64,000 bases of DNA. It comes from Nephrocerus scutellatus. Lineage: Eukaryota; Arthropoda; Insecta; Diptera; Pipunculidae. Position numbers and translations under genes: made by a program. The notes under the pieces were generated by a model. It was given only the letters and a program-made list of their open reading frames with translations. It was not told the DNA's origin and ran no database searches. Within the stretch, counting starts at the first letter, position 1; each line of letters starts with the position of its first letter. The DNA lies in assembly GCA_947095585.1 (NCBI GenBank), contig OX352761.1, positions 23,341,777-23,405,776 on the forward strand, written 5' to 3'. Shown here piece by piece: positions 11,393 through 21,109 of this stretch.

Positions 11393-12481
11393 ATGAATAG
11401 GTTAACTCCAGAACAACGTTTTCAAATCGTGGAAATTTATTTTCAAAATCAGTGTTCAATTAAAAATGTTTATAGAGCACTTCGTGAATTTTATGGTGCA
11501 CATAATCGTCCGTCAGAGACCACCATAAAGAACGTAATTACCAAATTTCGGTCTACATTCACTCTTTTGGATGCCAAGCCACCGACAAGAATGAGAAGAG
11601 TTCGTACAGAAGAAAATATTGCTGTCGTTGAGGCCAGTGTCGAAGAAAACGACAATTTATCGATTCGTCGTCGTGCTCAGCAAATTGGACTTTGTCCATC
11701 GACTTTATGGAAAATTTTACGTAAAGATTTGGGTTTGGTGCCATACAAAATTCAATTGGTGCAAGAATTAAAGCCACACGACCATCGTTTGCGCCGTGAA
11801 TTCAGTGATTGGTCGTTAAATCAATTGAACGAAGATCCATTTTTTTACCGTAAAATTCTCTTCAGTGATGAGGCGCATTTTTTGTTAAATGGATACGTCA
11901 ACAAACAAAATTGTCGCATTTGGAGCAAAGATAATCCACACGCCGTTCAAGAATTACCAATGCATCCTGATAAATGTACTGTTTGGTGCAGTCTATGGGC
12001 TGGTGGGATCATCGGTCCATATTTCTTTAAAAATGAGGAAGGACGACGCGTTACCGTGAATGGAAATCGATACAGAACCATGTTAAATGAGTTTTTGTTG
12101 TCAAATCTTGAAGATATGGATATGGATGAAATGTGGTTTCAACAAGATGGTGCCACTTGCCATACAGCACGTGAAACAATCGACTTATTGAAAGAAACTT
12201 TCAACGACAACATTATTTCGAGAAATGGTCCGGTGAATTGGCCTCCGCGTTCGTGCGATTTGACGCCACTCGATTACTTTTTGTGGGGATACGTGAAGTC
12301 ATTGGTTTATGTGGATAAACCTCAATCGATTGACGCCTTGGAAACCAATATTCAACGTGTCATTGCTGACATACGCCCTCAAATGCTTGAAAAAGTGCTG
12401 GAAAATTGGACCTCCAGAATGACATTTGTGAAAAATAGTCGTGGTAGCCATATGCCATATGAAATTGTGTTTAAATGTTAA
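11393..12481 (+). CDS. Mariner-like transposase (362 residues, open end to end)
   Basis: This cuts the element at its inverted repeats and joins it into a TA target in the nucleus. I chose the ATG at 11393 because the conserved N-terminus MNRLTPEQRFQIVEIY starts there; an upstream in-frame ATG at 11357 would add 12 residues. Two helix-turn-helix regions for repeat binding lie at about residues 5-50 and 88-110 (LSIRRRAQQIGLCPSTLWKI). The catalytic core shows the first Asp in FSDEAHF (residue 159), the second in FQQDGATCHTA (residue 252) and the third in SCDLTPLDYFLWG (residue 289). I count 36 residues between the second and third, close to but not equal to the classical DD34D spacing. Length is normal for the family (about 345-365). 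No stop or frameshift is seen, so it may be active or recently active. Confidence 0.93.
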   Translation: MNRLTPEQRFQIVEIYFQNQCSIKNVYRALREFYGAHNRPSETTIKNVITKFRSTFTLLDAKPPTRMRRVRTEENIAVVEASVEENDNLSIRRRAQQIGLCPSTLWKILRKDLGLVPYKIQLVQELKPHDHRLRREFSDWSLNQLNEDPFFYRKILFSDEAHFLLNGYVNKQNCRIWSKDNPHAVQELPMHPDKCTVWCSLWAGGIIGPYFFKNEEGRRVTVNGNRYRTMLNEFLLSNLEDMDMDEMWFQQDGATCHTARETIDLLKETFNDNIISRNGPVNWPPRSCDLTPLDYFLWGYVKSLVYVDKPQSIDALETNIQRVIADIRPQMLEKVLENWTSRMTFVKNSRGSHMPYEIVFKC

Positions 12482-12567
12482 ATGCCAAAAAATTATCTAC
12501 CAAATAAAAAAAAATTTTGGTCATTTCATAATTTTATATGTGTTTTATTCAAAAAAAAAATCGGCAA

Positions 12568-12587
12568 CCTCTTAAAAAAACACCAGT
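12568..12587 (-). repeat. Mariner right terminal inverted repeat
   Basis: It is the complement of the left end and is followed by TA at 12588-12589. Confidence 0.85.
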
Positions 12588-12589
12588 TA

Positions 12590-13190
12590 TTAGAGCTGAT
12601 TAAAGAAAAAAGAAAAGCGAGGAACAGATGGCATTATACCAAGGCTTCACAAGATAAAACCACTAGAGACCAAACTCAGGTGGAAGTCGCATGTCAAGCA
12701 AAAACAAGAAGAACTGAAATTGAAATACAGAAAGATGTATTGGTTAATGTGTCGCTACTCAGCTCTGTCAGTATACGAGTATAACAAGCTTTTGCTTAAT
12801 AAACAAGTCCTTAGGCTTATATGGATTTAAGGAATTCAACTCTGGGGTTGTGCTAGCCAAAGTAAGAGAAACATAATTCAACGCTTCCAGAATAAAGTAC
12901 TTCGTGACATCGTAGGTGCCCTCTGGTACATTCGAAATGACAACTTACATAAGAAGTTAGAGATAGAAGTTGTCAACAACGTCATCAAAAAACATGCTCA
13001 AAATCACCAATAACGACTGCGATAACACATCAACGTTGAGGCTCTCCAGCTCCTGGACAATGATGACCTGGTTAGAAGACTGAAAAGTGTGTAACCATTT
13101 GAACTGGTTTAATACAGCAAACCAAAATATATAGATCAGTGACTGATTTATTAAAAAAAATGTCTTTATAATAAATAATAATATTCGGCG
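12590..13190 (+). pseudogene. Jockey-type ORF2 C-terminal remnant and tail
   Basis: The frame directly after the mariner reads ELIKEKRKARNRWHYTKASQDKT. Broken frames follow: QLWGCASQSKRNIIQRFQNK, VLRDIVGALWYIRNDNLHKK, and finally DNDDLVRRLKSVKPFELV-like wording. These are the linker and C-terminal blocks of Jockey ORF2. Several stops interrupt it, and the catalytic RT region is missing between the EN-RT linker and the C-terminus. An A-rich stretch near 13145-13190 may be the LINE tail. It pairs with the ORF1 remnant at 11160-11280. Confidence 0.75.
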
Positions 13191-13204
13191 CGACAGACCA
13201 TTTC

Positions 13205-13450
13205 GGTCCAAGGTCTAGCTTCGTGTTGCGCATGTATATTTTTGGACACAAATGGAAGGGACCTACAATTTAAGGCCAGATCCGAACGGCAATATGAGAA
13301 GTTTTCCGTGACAAGTTATTACTCTCGGAACGTTTGTCACCCATTCGCGAGAGGTGGGACACCGTGAAAAATCATTTTGGTGTTACTGGCATTCGAACCA
13401 CGAACCCCCTGCTCAGTAACCATGCCCATTTTCACTGAGCCACGGCGCCC
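13205..13450 (-). mobile_element. tRNA-derived SINE, copy 1
   Basis: On the minus strand the element starts ggcgccgtggctcagtg (13450 downwards), containing a Pol III A box (TGGCTCAGTG, complement at 13433-13442). A B box GGTTCGAATGCC follows (complement at 13388-13399). The body after the B box (tttttcacggt, then gaatg, tgacaaacgtt and cgagagtaa) aligns with the plus-strand copy at about 41650-41970, which shows it is a dispersed family and not a decayed single tRNA gene. The head resembles tRNA-Thr. Confidence 0.75.
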
Positions 13451-13455
13451 CACTG

Positions 13456-14110
13456 GATAAGTACTTTATAACTTGTAAACTTTAGCATATTTAGTTCAAA
13501 ACATATGGCTTATTAGTTTATACTAGATCGCTGTAAATATAAACACCTAGATGTTTACAAAAAAAAATTTTTGTTCTTATTACAAGTTTACAACTCAGCA
13601 AGAGGTCTGCTGTATCTTACCTATGGGTGCAATACTTGTACACCTTCCAAGTTTAATTGACTGGACTGCTGGTACTTAGAATGTCTAGATGGCAACAGCT
13701 TTCGTATAAAGTAGCCCAGTTATACAAAAAGCGTTTTAAGCGAGGGCGACTTAGAAAGTGTCAAAATTATTCTGGTGGTGAATGATGTGGCTAAGGGTTC
13801 AGGCTGGATGTGCTGCTAGAGCTCGTGCCGGCATATATACCGAATGAGCTAAGGTCAGTGACGCCAGGTTTCACAAAGGTCGCATTGGTATACTGCGCGA
13901 GTTTGTGAAGCCCACAGACAATGCGCTCGGCGAAGAGTTGCGCATAGTACAATCTGATGCCGTGATCTAAAGATCAGCAAGGATGTAAGTGAGTGACTAC
14001 TGGCACATCTGTATTGAGTATGGGCGTTGCAGAACGAATCCGTGTCCGAAGAGGACTGTAAAATAAAATCATCCTGACGGGTGCTCACGGAAGTCGAAAG
14101 ATAGTTACTG
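13456..14110 (+). other. Unassigned; faint BEL/Pao Pol-end resemblance
   Basis: No intact gene. The frame near 13680-13760 reads RMSRWQQLSYKVAQLYKKRFKRG, reminiscent of the block before the C-terminus of BEL/Pao polyproteins (WQR-LVQ-FW-RW-REY). The downstream frames do not support a longer alignment, so this is only a hint. Confidence 0.25.
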
Positions 14111-15535
14111 TACTTATTACATTGTAGCGAATTGTTTTCAAGGATTGTACCAGAACTATTGGCTTATCCTTTGATTGAAAAGGGTAGAAAATGAGCTTCT
14201 TATTTTCTGCTAGAGAAGTTAAAATCAAAAAATGCCAGATAAACATCCTTCTGCGCAAAATGGCTAAAAACTCTAAGTACGGTCCTAATTAACACCGGCT
14301 GAAGAATGTGAATTGCGCAATTGCATATGCAAAGCAAAGGGTTGACGACAACAACGTCGCTGTTCATTCACCGCTATCATCTAGATATGAAACTTTTAAA
14401 CAAGACTCCAAATTGCTCTTTAATTAAACGGACAACTATTAGTGGCTAACAGTTGACATTTATCCGTCAAGGGGACATATTTCAACGAGACGCACACCGC
14501 GCATATTAATTATTATTTCTTATTTTGAGGCGACCGCGCCAACACGTCGAATGCTTAAGCGTTTTTTTTTTGCTCTACATTTTGCAGACGGCTGGCTGGG
14601 TTGTCGAAAAAACCCAAATGACAACAAAAAAAAAGCCGCAAGCGTCGTCGGAACGAGTATGCACTGTTACTATGTTGGCGGATTCTTTTTTAAAGATAAT
14701 GAACGCGGACAAATGTACTGATGCACATGTCGTTATTGTCGCTTACAATGACATTCCTAATTAGACGTATATCGAGCGTAAAACAAGAAATCGCACTTAT
14801 ACGAGAGTATGTGCATTCAGGCAGACGTTCGTCCTTTAGTCATAACGAAATATTTTTGTTCCATCAGTGGCGTAGGAACTTAACTCTTAAGAGGTTCATA
14901 AATATAATAAGAAGAAAGGCCTTTTTAAACATTGGGAAGCATGTTGTCAGAGTGATTCAGAGTAAAAATTGGAAAGACAGTATGTATTATGAATTTGTGG
15001 TAGAATAGTTTGCCGGATAAGGTGAGTGTGAGTGAGTGAATCGACTACCATGCAAGCAATGTTTCTGGAAGTGAAACTTTTTTTTGGCACATTGAGTGTA
15101 AACTTTTAAGGCTTGGCTGCAATGAAACGCATGAAACTTTGTAAAACTTTGATAAAATACCGCACGAACCATGAAACAAATTAACTGTTACTGCTACTGT
15201 TCTGCGACAGTTACGTGGATGCCGCCGCTGATGCGATCACAAACGGACGGACCACAGCTAAAAGTTCCCTCTACGGTTTTGCCAATCTCCAAGTTCAGAT
15301 GTGATCGGGTCACATTGGCATTTTAGTTTTAGTTTAGATTGTAGTTTTTGAAATTAAAAGGTTTCCATATCTTTTAATAATCCTAAATTTTAGTTACTCA
15401 TATCTGGACTCGGGGACATTTCCTTCCGATCCATTCATTGCTTTTTTCCTTGTCTTGCTATGTCTCATTATTCCACACTATATACAGCTATAGAAAACTT
15501 TCAATATTGCGACACGAATATAAAAAAAAATGTTG
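14110..15535. other. Unassigned stretch with two small open frames
   Basis: Mostly non-coding in appearance. Two overlapping plus-strand frames occur at 14525-14764 (79 codons) and 14721-15008 (95 codons). The second has a basic, Arg/Lys-rich composition (HQWRRNLTLKRFINIIRRK) and ends SMYYEFVVE. I do not recognise either and see no introns, promoter or poly-A context to support them as genes. The remainder (15010-15535) contains AT-rich DNA without repeats I can place. Confidence 0.3.
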
Positions 15536-15539
15536 TTAA

Positions 15540-16700
15540 CGGAGAGGTGTCATTGGATGGTGACAAGAACCGCCCATCCTATGAGCTAGTCTGTGCAACC
15601 CCAGTGTGTCGTTGTGTCCCTTCCAGTGGCAGAACCCCAAGTGCCTTTCAAGAATAAGTTTTTCAAACCAAATGAAGGTGGATGATACAATTCGAGCTGA
15701 CAAGAGGACTCTAGGATTCGAGGGGTATGCTTTCGGTTTTACAAAGTAAATCCTACTGAGGATAACCGAAAAAAATTCGAACGAGCCATAAATTATTGCA
15801 ATGCCTACCTTCGGTGAGTCAAATTCGGGTACGGCTAAAAATTTAGGCAAAAATACTACAATGTCCCAAAGGTAGTAAATTTTTTTGGTCAAAAATATAG
15901 CCGCGTCGTCGTTAGATTGAACGCTCATTTATAATGAGATTACAGCTGTCAGCTCTTAGGAGAAGGTCAATATGTTTGCAGTGCATTTTGCAGCTAACTC
16001 CACGTTCCCAGAATGTGCATTGCTGCCACCAGTACCTTCGAGTTTTGATCACTCTATAGGACTCGTGCAGTTGCTAGAGTATTAAACTATCTCAACACTC
16101 ACAAATCTGATGGGCTAGATGGCATTTTCACACTTTTGTATTCAAGAGGTGTTCTTTCAAGTTGGCGTTACCATTGCGTAAGCTCTTCCATCTATCCTAT
16201 TCGTCTGGACCCTTCCTGAGAAATTGGAAAACTGCCTTTCTCCAGCCCATGCCAAAAAAAGGCACGCCGTCTTCTGTTTTTCCGTATCGACCTATAGCAC
16301 TTATATCAATACTTTCCAAGGTAATGGAAACGCTGATTAACTATCACCTCATGAAATATCTTGAAACTAAACTGGCCGGCAGTACGGATTTTATGGGCAA
16401 GGCTCCCATATTTGATGGCATATCTCACCGAACAGTGGAGCCGATCTTTGCATCAATTTGGTGAAAGCAAAGTCATTGCATTTGATTTCTCCAAAGCATT
16501 TGACAAAGTTTGACATTCAAGCTAAAATGCGTGCTTTTGGAGTCGATGAAAAACTGCATCATTGGATTACAATCTTAATTTTGGACCGCCCAATAAGCTT
16601 TAGAAGGTTTTAAATATGAAATTCATCACATAAATGCTGGCGTTCCCCAGGGCTCTGTTATGTCTTCGACGCTTTTTCTTATTTTTATGGTAAGCGATAA
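15540..16700 (+). pseudogene. LINE A fragment: linker and reverse transcriptase N-terminal half
   Basis: Broken plus-strand frames give the EN-RT linker (NRKKFERAINYCNAYLR near 15760, ILQCPKGSKFFWSK near 15860). The RT entry follows near 16080-16330 (LTNLMGLDGIF-like, LPLRKLFHLSYSSG, KTAFLQPMPKKG, YRPIALISILSKVMETLINYH). Then come remnants of KAFDKV (about 16490) and INAGVPQGSVMSSTLF (about 16630). The catalytic Tyr-Ala-Asp-Asp block is not reached before the copy ends near 16690. Several frameshifts are present. The longest continuous frame is 16162-16464. The same family appears at 23760-23973 plus 33520-34860, on the minus strand at 38590-39300, and on the minus strand at 62520-63560. Confidence 0.8.
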
Positions 16701-16739
16701 GCAGAAAAAGGGGAATAACACAGAATCATGCATCAGACT

Positions 16740-17070
16740 TGCAGTTGGCCGTAACTATCGCAACTGCAACTGTAAGAATGTTGCGTACTGAGCAATGTAA
16801 CAATCTCATATAAGGCGGCCACGCGAAGATGAATATAAAGAGAAAAGAAGATATGAAAAAACAGTTCACCGGTGAAAGAAAGCAGCCTGGAAGAATAATC
16901 TTGTCCGTGAACTAGAACAGTATAGACAGCAAGGACCGCACTAGGCGCTAGATCCACCAAGCATAGACGAAGTTAGCAGAGCGATAAAGTATGGGAGGAA
17001 GAACCGCTTGTCACCAAAACGTACCGGTACTACAATATACTGCAGACAGTACCTGAAGGTATGGTAGCAT
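16740..17070 (+). pseudogene. LINE B fragment (linker region)
   Basis: The stretch aatatgaaaaaacagttcaccggtgaaagaaagcagcc-like (near 16850-16890) matches 43445-43490 in the longer LINE B copy. PPSIDEVSRAIKYGRKNRLSPK-like wording follows near 16950-17020, the block just before the RT. It is short and broken, and unrelated DNA follows at about 17071. Confidence 0.6.
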
Positions 17071-17640
17071 CTTCTACACCACCAAGCTGAGCTCAAACTC
17101 GAAATTTACTGTCGAAGGACTACAATGCAGGCGTCTTCTCACATAAACTTAGAATCTATCAGGGACATGCAGAGTTCCTTGTCTAGCATCTCTCATGTAG
17201 GGATTTTCGCAATAGAGAGGCTTACAGCGCCTTAGGACAAAGAATTGCACAAATTGGAAGAATTGGCATTTGTGTATAGATAACCAATTGCCAATTAAAG
17301 CCGTTAATGCGGACGATAATAACTCGAAACTTTGTTAGATATTGCCAAGAAAACTGGCATCGATAAGCAAATTCCTGAATATAGCCATTGTATGGGTACC
17401 AAGGCTTAATAAAGGGTAAGAAGAAAGTGAAGGAATAAGCTAAGAAGGACTTCACTCTAAGCTTCATTTAAAGGCTACAACTATAAGGTGGAGCCATATC
17501 AAGAACGTTCCCACAATAAAAGAAGTTCTACGAAATTAATCTCTAAATCACGGAGCGATATTGCCAGAGTTGAGGCAATAAATGCGGGTTACTGGCCGGT
17601 TTGGGCAGTCACGCAGTTTATCTTGGTATTCCAAACCATA
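17071..17640. other. Unassigned
   Basis: No domain recognised. The open frames in it are short and lack any motif I can name. It lies between two LINE B pieces and could be diverged LINE sequence. Confidence 0.4.
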
Positions 17641-17649
17641 ACAAACTTT

Positions 17650-17745
17650 TGCAGTAGCTGTAACGAGGTAAAGAACATCGGCTTGAAATCGGTACTGATA
17701 GAGGCCAGTACCGGACCCTGAGTTTTGGTTCAAGTATGATGATGA
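17650..17745 (+). pseudogene. LINE B 3' tail
   Basis: The wording acatcggcttgaaatcgg, then gaggcc-gtaccggaccc, then gtatgatgatgacc matches the 3' ends at about 11020-11097 and 50040-50130. The tail of short ATG repeats in place of poly-A marks the end of the element. Confidence 0.7.
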
Positions 17746-18000
17746 CCAATTGTAGGTAAATGGGACAGAAACTCTCTTTCACTATCTTTGCAAAAGTGTG
17801 GCCACTCGCCCTTGGAGCAAACTATTCTTTGTCGGTTCGAAGGGGTTTTTGAGTTACTGGATTATTGAACTGATCTCATACTTTAATACTACAGGTTGGA
17901 TTTAAAAACCATTCAAAAAACTAAGAGACTTAGAGGAGGAGGAATCTGGAATCTGGAATCTCACTCGGTTCAAACAAAAGGGATCACGAGCAAAACGCGA

Positions 18001-18353
18001 ATCCAATGGGCGATAAGCGGTTTCAAACCCTATAAATCGGCTGGCCCAGATGGTATAATCCCTGCGGAAAAAGCTCACATGGCTACCCAAAAGACCTGAG
18101 ACCTATAACTCTATCATCTTTTCTTCTGAAAACTCTGGAAAGACTGATAGATGTTCATATAAGGACTTAGCAGTTGAAAAAAGTCCCAACTCTAAGTCTA
18201 AGTCTGTGGACACAGCCTTACACACCTTAGTAAGCACAATTGAGAAATCAATATACTCCCAGCAGTATAGACTATAGTAGCATTCTTGGATATCGAGGGT
18301 GCGTTCAACAACGTTAAAACAGAGGCAATCTGTAAAGGACTGCCAGACCTAGA
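18001..18353 (+). repeat. 353-bp tandem duplication, copy 1
   Basis: From atccaatgggcgataagc to ctgccagacctaga, this stretch repeats immediately and, by eye, without difference at 18354-18706. The duplicated segment begins in the RT entry and ends in the RT palm, so it duplicates part of the coding region and introduces stops. Confidence 0.95.
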
Positions 18354-18706
18354 ATCCAATGGGCGATAAGCGGTTTCAAACCCTATAAATCGGCTGGCCC
18401 AGATGGTATAATCCCTGCGGAAAAAGCTCACATGGCTACCCAAAAGACCTGAGACCTATAACTCTATCATCTTTTCTTCTGAAAACTCTGGAAAGACTGA
18501 TAGATGTTCATATAAGGACTTAGCAGTTGAAAAAAGTCCCAACTCTAAGTCTAAGTCTGTGGACACAGCCTTACACACCTTAGTAAGCACAATTGAGAAA
18601 TCAATATACTCCCAGCAGTATAGACTATAGTAGCATTCTTGGATATCGAGGGTGCGTTCAACAACGTTAAAACAGAGGCAATCTGTAAAGGACTGCCAGA
18701 CCTAGA
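18354..18706 (+). repeat. 353-bp tandem duplication, copy 2
   Basis: Second copy of 18001-18353; the downstream RT frame continues from here. Confidence 0.95.
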
Positions 18707-20435
18707 TGTGGACTACCCTATAAGCAGACTAGTTAATCATATGCTTCTAGGCAGGATTATTAGTGAGGAGCTGGGGGGTTCCATGTTAAAGAGGCAGATA
18801 GTTAGAGGAACACCGCAAGGAGGTGTATTATCCCCTCTCCTCTGGAATATAGTGATCAACGAATTACTGTTGAAACTGGAAGGAGAGGGGATAAAAGTGG
18901 TAGCGTATGCTGATGATGTAGCGTTAGATGTATCAGGAAAATACCTCAGAACGATTAAGGAGGTTATGCAAAATGTCCTCCTAATCGTTAAAGAATGGGC
19001 AAATAAAAGCGGTCCGGGCGTCAACCCGAAAGAGACAGAGCTTATCCTTTTCACCAGGAAATATAAAATTCCAACAGTTGATCGGCTAACACTAAATGGT
19101 ACCCACTTAGTTTTTTCTGATAAAGCAACATTTCTAGGGACAATCTTGGACAGGAAACTGAGCTGGAAACCTAATATAATAGAACGAGTCAATAAAGCGA
19201 ATATTGCTTTATAGTCATGCAAGAACGTTTGAAACCAAAGCTACACTGGCTCTACACATCGGTAGTGAGACCAATACTAATGTACGGGGTGAGCTATGGA
19301 AAAAACCACGCATAGAAGTATATTGGGGAAGGTACAAAGAGCGGCCTGTATGCTTATAAGCGGGGCGCTGAGATCTACACCTACTCGCGGTCTGGAGGTT
19401 ATGCTCCACCTTATCCCACTAGATATAACATAACACCAATGTTATGTTTTCAAAAATGTTTTCGGACGACAATACCCTCCAGAGAAGACTGAAGGAGTGG
19501 ATCCGTAACCGATAACGAAACAATACAGTTTTTCACGGATGGCTCTAAGCTAGACGGTCTTCTGTGACAAGCTGAAAGTAAGCATCTCTGTCCATCTACC
19601 TGATCGCTGCAGTATAAACCAGGCGGAGGTGATAGCGATTGAAGAGGTTATGAGTTGGCTGAAGCATAATGTATTATCCTCAAAAAAGATTAACATTTAT
19701 GTGGACAGTCAGGCGGCCTTTTAATCGTTGGAGGCGGTCTCACTGAAATCTAAGGTGGCGTTGAGCTGCCACTCCCCGCTTAACGAGATGAGTGAACAGA
19801 TCAATATAGGGATCATATGGGTCCCGGGCCAAACGGATATTGAGGGGAACTGCAGGGCGGATGAGTTAGCTAGACGTGGTACGACTCCCCAGCTGCTACC
19901 GAAAAGGGCGGAGGTTGGGAGTCCTATCGCTTCGGGAAGAGGCAGAAACAATAACAAATTTAAGGTGGGAAAACACCGACACTTGTAATATTTCAAGACA
20001 GGTCTGGCCGAAGCTGGACTTGAAGCGCTCAACTGCGCTTATTTCCCTAAAAAGATGTGAACTAAGAACGGTTGTAGGGATAATGACAGGACACTGCCTT
20101 CTAGGGAAACACGCGAGAACGATGGGTGTCGAATATAATGACTTCTGCAGAAGTTGCATGAGACCATAGACCATAGAACATCTTCTTTGCTCATGTCCGG
20201 CACTAATGCACAGAAGGCACAAACACTTAGGTAACATATCAGATCTCGAAAACTGCAAAGTGCGCGATATACTTCGATTCAATAAGAGCTCTTCTTCTTT
20301 TGAAAACGGAAAAAGTATAAGATCCTGTGGTAACACAAAGGACCGCGAATAGTCTAAGTGATCATTAGCTGCCATCGAAACCTAACCTAACCTATCCTAG
20401 AGGAGTCCTGGGTTCCGAGGACAGTGGCATAAAAA

Positions 20436-21103
20436 TGGCGCAAGGATCGCCACCTTACCAATCTAGGAGTCGACTACGTCATATCAGATGATTTCCTGTT
20501 AAGGTTCAAGGATCGCCACTTAACCAATCTAGGAGTCGACTTCGTCATATCAGATGATTTCCTGTTAAGGTTCAAGGATCGCCACTTAACCAATCTAGGA
20601 GTCGACTTCGTCATATCAGATGATTTCCTGTTAAGGTTCAAGGATCGCCACTTAACCAATCTAGGAGTCGACTTCGTCATATCAGATGATTTCCTGTTAA
20701 GGTTCAAGGATCGCCACTTAACCAATCTAGGAGTCGACTTCGTCATATCAGATGATTTCCTGTTAAGGTTCAAGGATCGCCACTTAACCAATCTAGGAGT
20801 CGACTTCGTCATATCAGATGATTTCCTGTTAAGGTTCAAGGATCGCCACTTAACCAATCTAGGAGTCGACTTCGTCATATCAGATGATTTCCTGTTAAGG
20901 TTCAAGGATCGCCACTTAACCAATCTAGGAGTCGACTTCGTCATATCAGATGATTTCCTGTTAAGGTTCAAGGATCGCCACTTAACCAATCTAGGAGTCG
21001 ACTTCGTCATATCAGATGATTTCCTGTTAAGGTTCAAGGATCGCCACTTAACCAATCTAGGAGTCGACTTCGTCATATCAGATGATTTCCTGTTAAGGTT
21101 CAT
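20436..21103 (+). repeat. 66-bp minisatellite, about 10 copies
   Basis: The 66-bp unit (starting caaggatcgccacttaacc) repeats with almost no variation; only the first copy (20440-20505) differs clearly. Because 66 is divisible by three, both strands stay open across the array: 22-residue repeats (KDRHLTNLGVDFVISDDFLL plus RF on the plus strand). This does not demonstrate a protein. The minus-strand frame of 221 codons (20474-21139) is such a by-product. The array follows the 3' end of LINE D copy 1. Confidence 0.95.
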
Positions 21104-21109
21104 GTTTAA

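Larger units (their letters stand above)
11281..12587 (+). mobile_element. Intact mariner-like transposon (1,307 bp)
   Basis: The ends are inverted repeats: the left end begins atgggtgtttttttaggagg and the right end, reverse complemented, begins actggtgtttttttaagagg. Both sides are flanked by TA (11279-11280 and 12588-12589), the target site of the Tc1/mariner superfamily. One uninterrupted transposase gene fills most of the interior. The element sits inside a Jockey LINE relic, so it arrived after that LINE decayed. A diverged relative, badly broken, is at about 45430-46340. Confidence 0.92.
17890..20400 (+). pseudogene. LINE D copy 1 (LOA-like): RT, RNase H and C-terminal region
   Basis: The order is as in LOA/I-group ORF2. 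RT entry: FKPYKSAGPDGIIP (about 18020). RT core in an open frame at 18639-19214: MDIEGAFNNV, RGTPQGGVLSPLLWN, and the catalytic VVAYADDVALDVSG, then FLGTILDRKLSWK. RNase H: FFTDGSKLD (about 19530), INQAEVIAIEE (about 19615), VDSQAAF (about 19700) and WVPGQTDIEGNCRADELAR (about 19820). C-terminal HCLLGKHA, FCRSC and EHLLCSCPALMHRR (about 20090-20215). Stops and frameshifts separate these blocks, and an internal 353-bp duplication disrupts the RT entry. The 5' part (ORF1, EN) is missing. The 3' end lies near 20395, just after a short acctaacctaacct run. It is a dead copy of an element that copied RNA into DNA. Confidence 0.88.

Noticed and set aside
13456..14110. BEL/Pao retroelement
   Set aside because: Only one short phrase resembles the Pol end; no RT, integrase or LTR found nearby. 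Kept as a weak note only.
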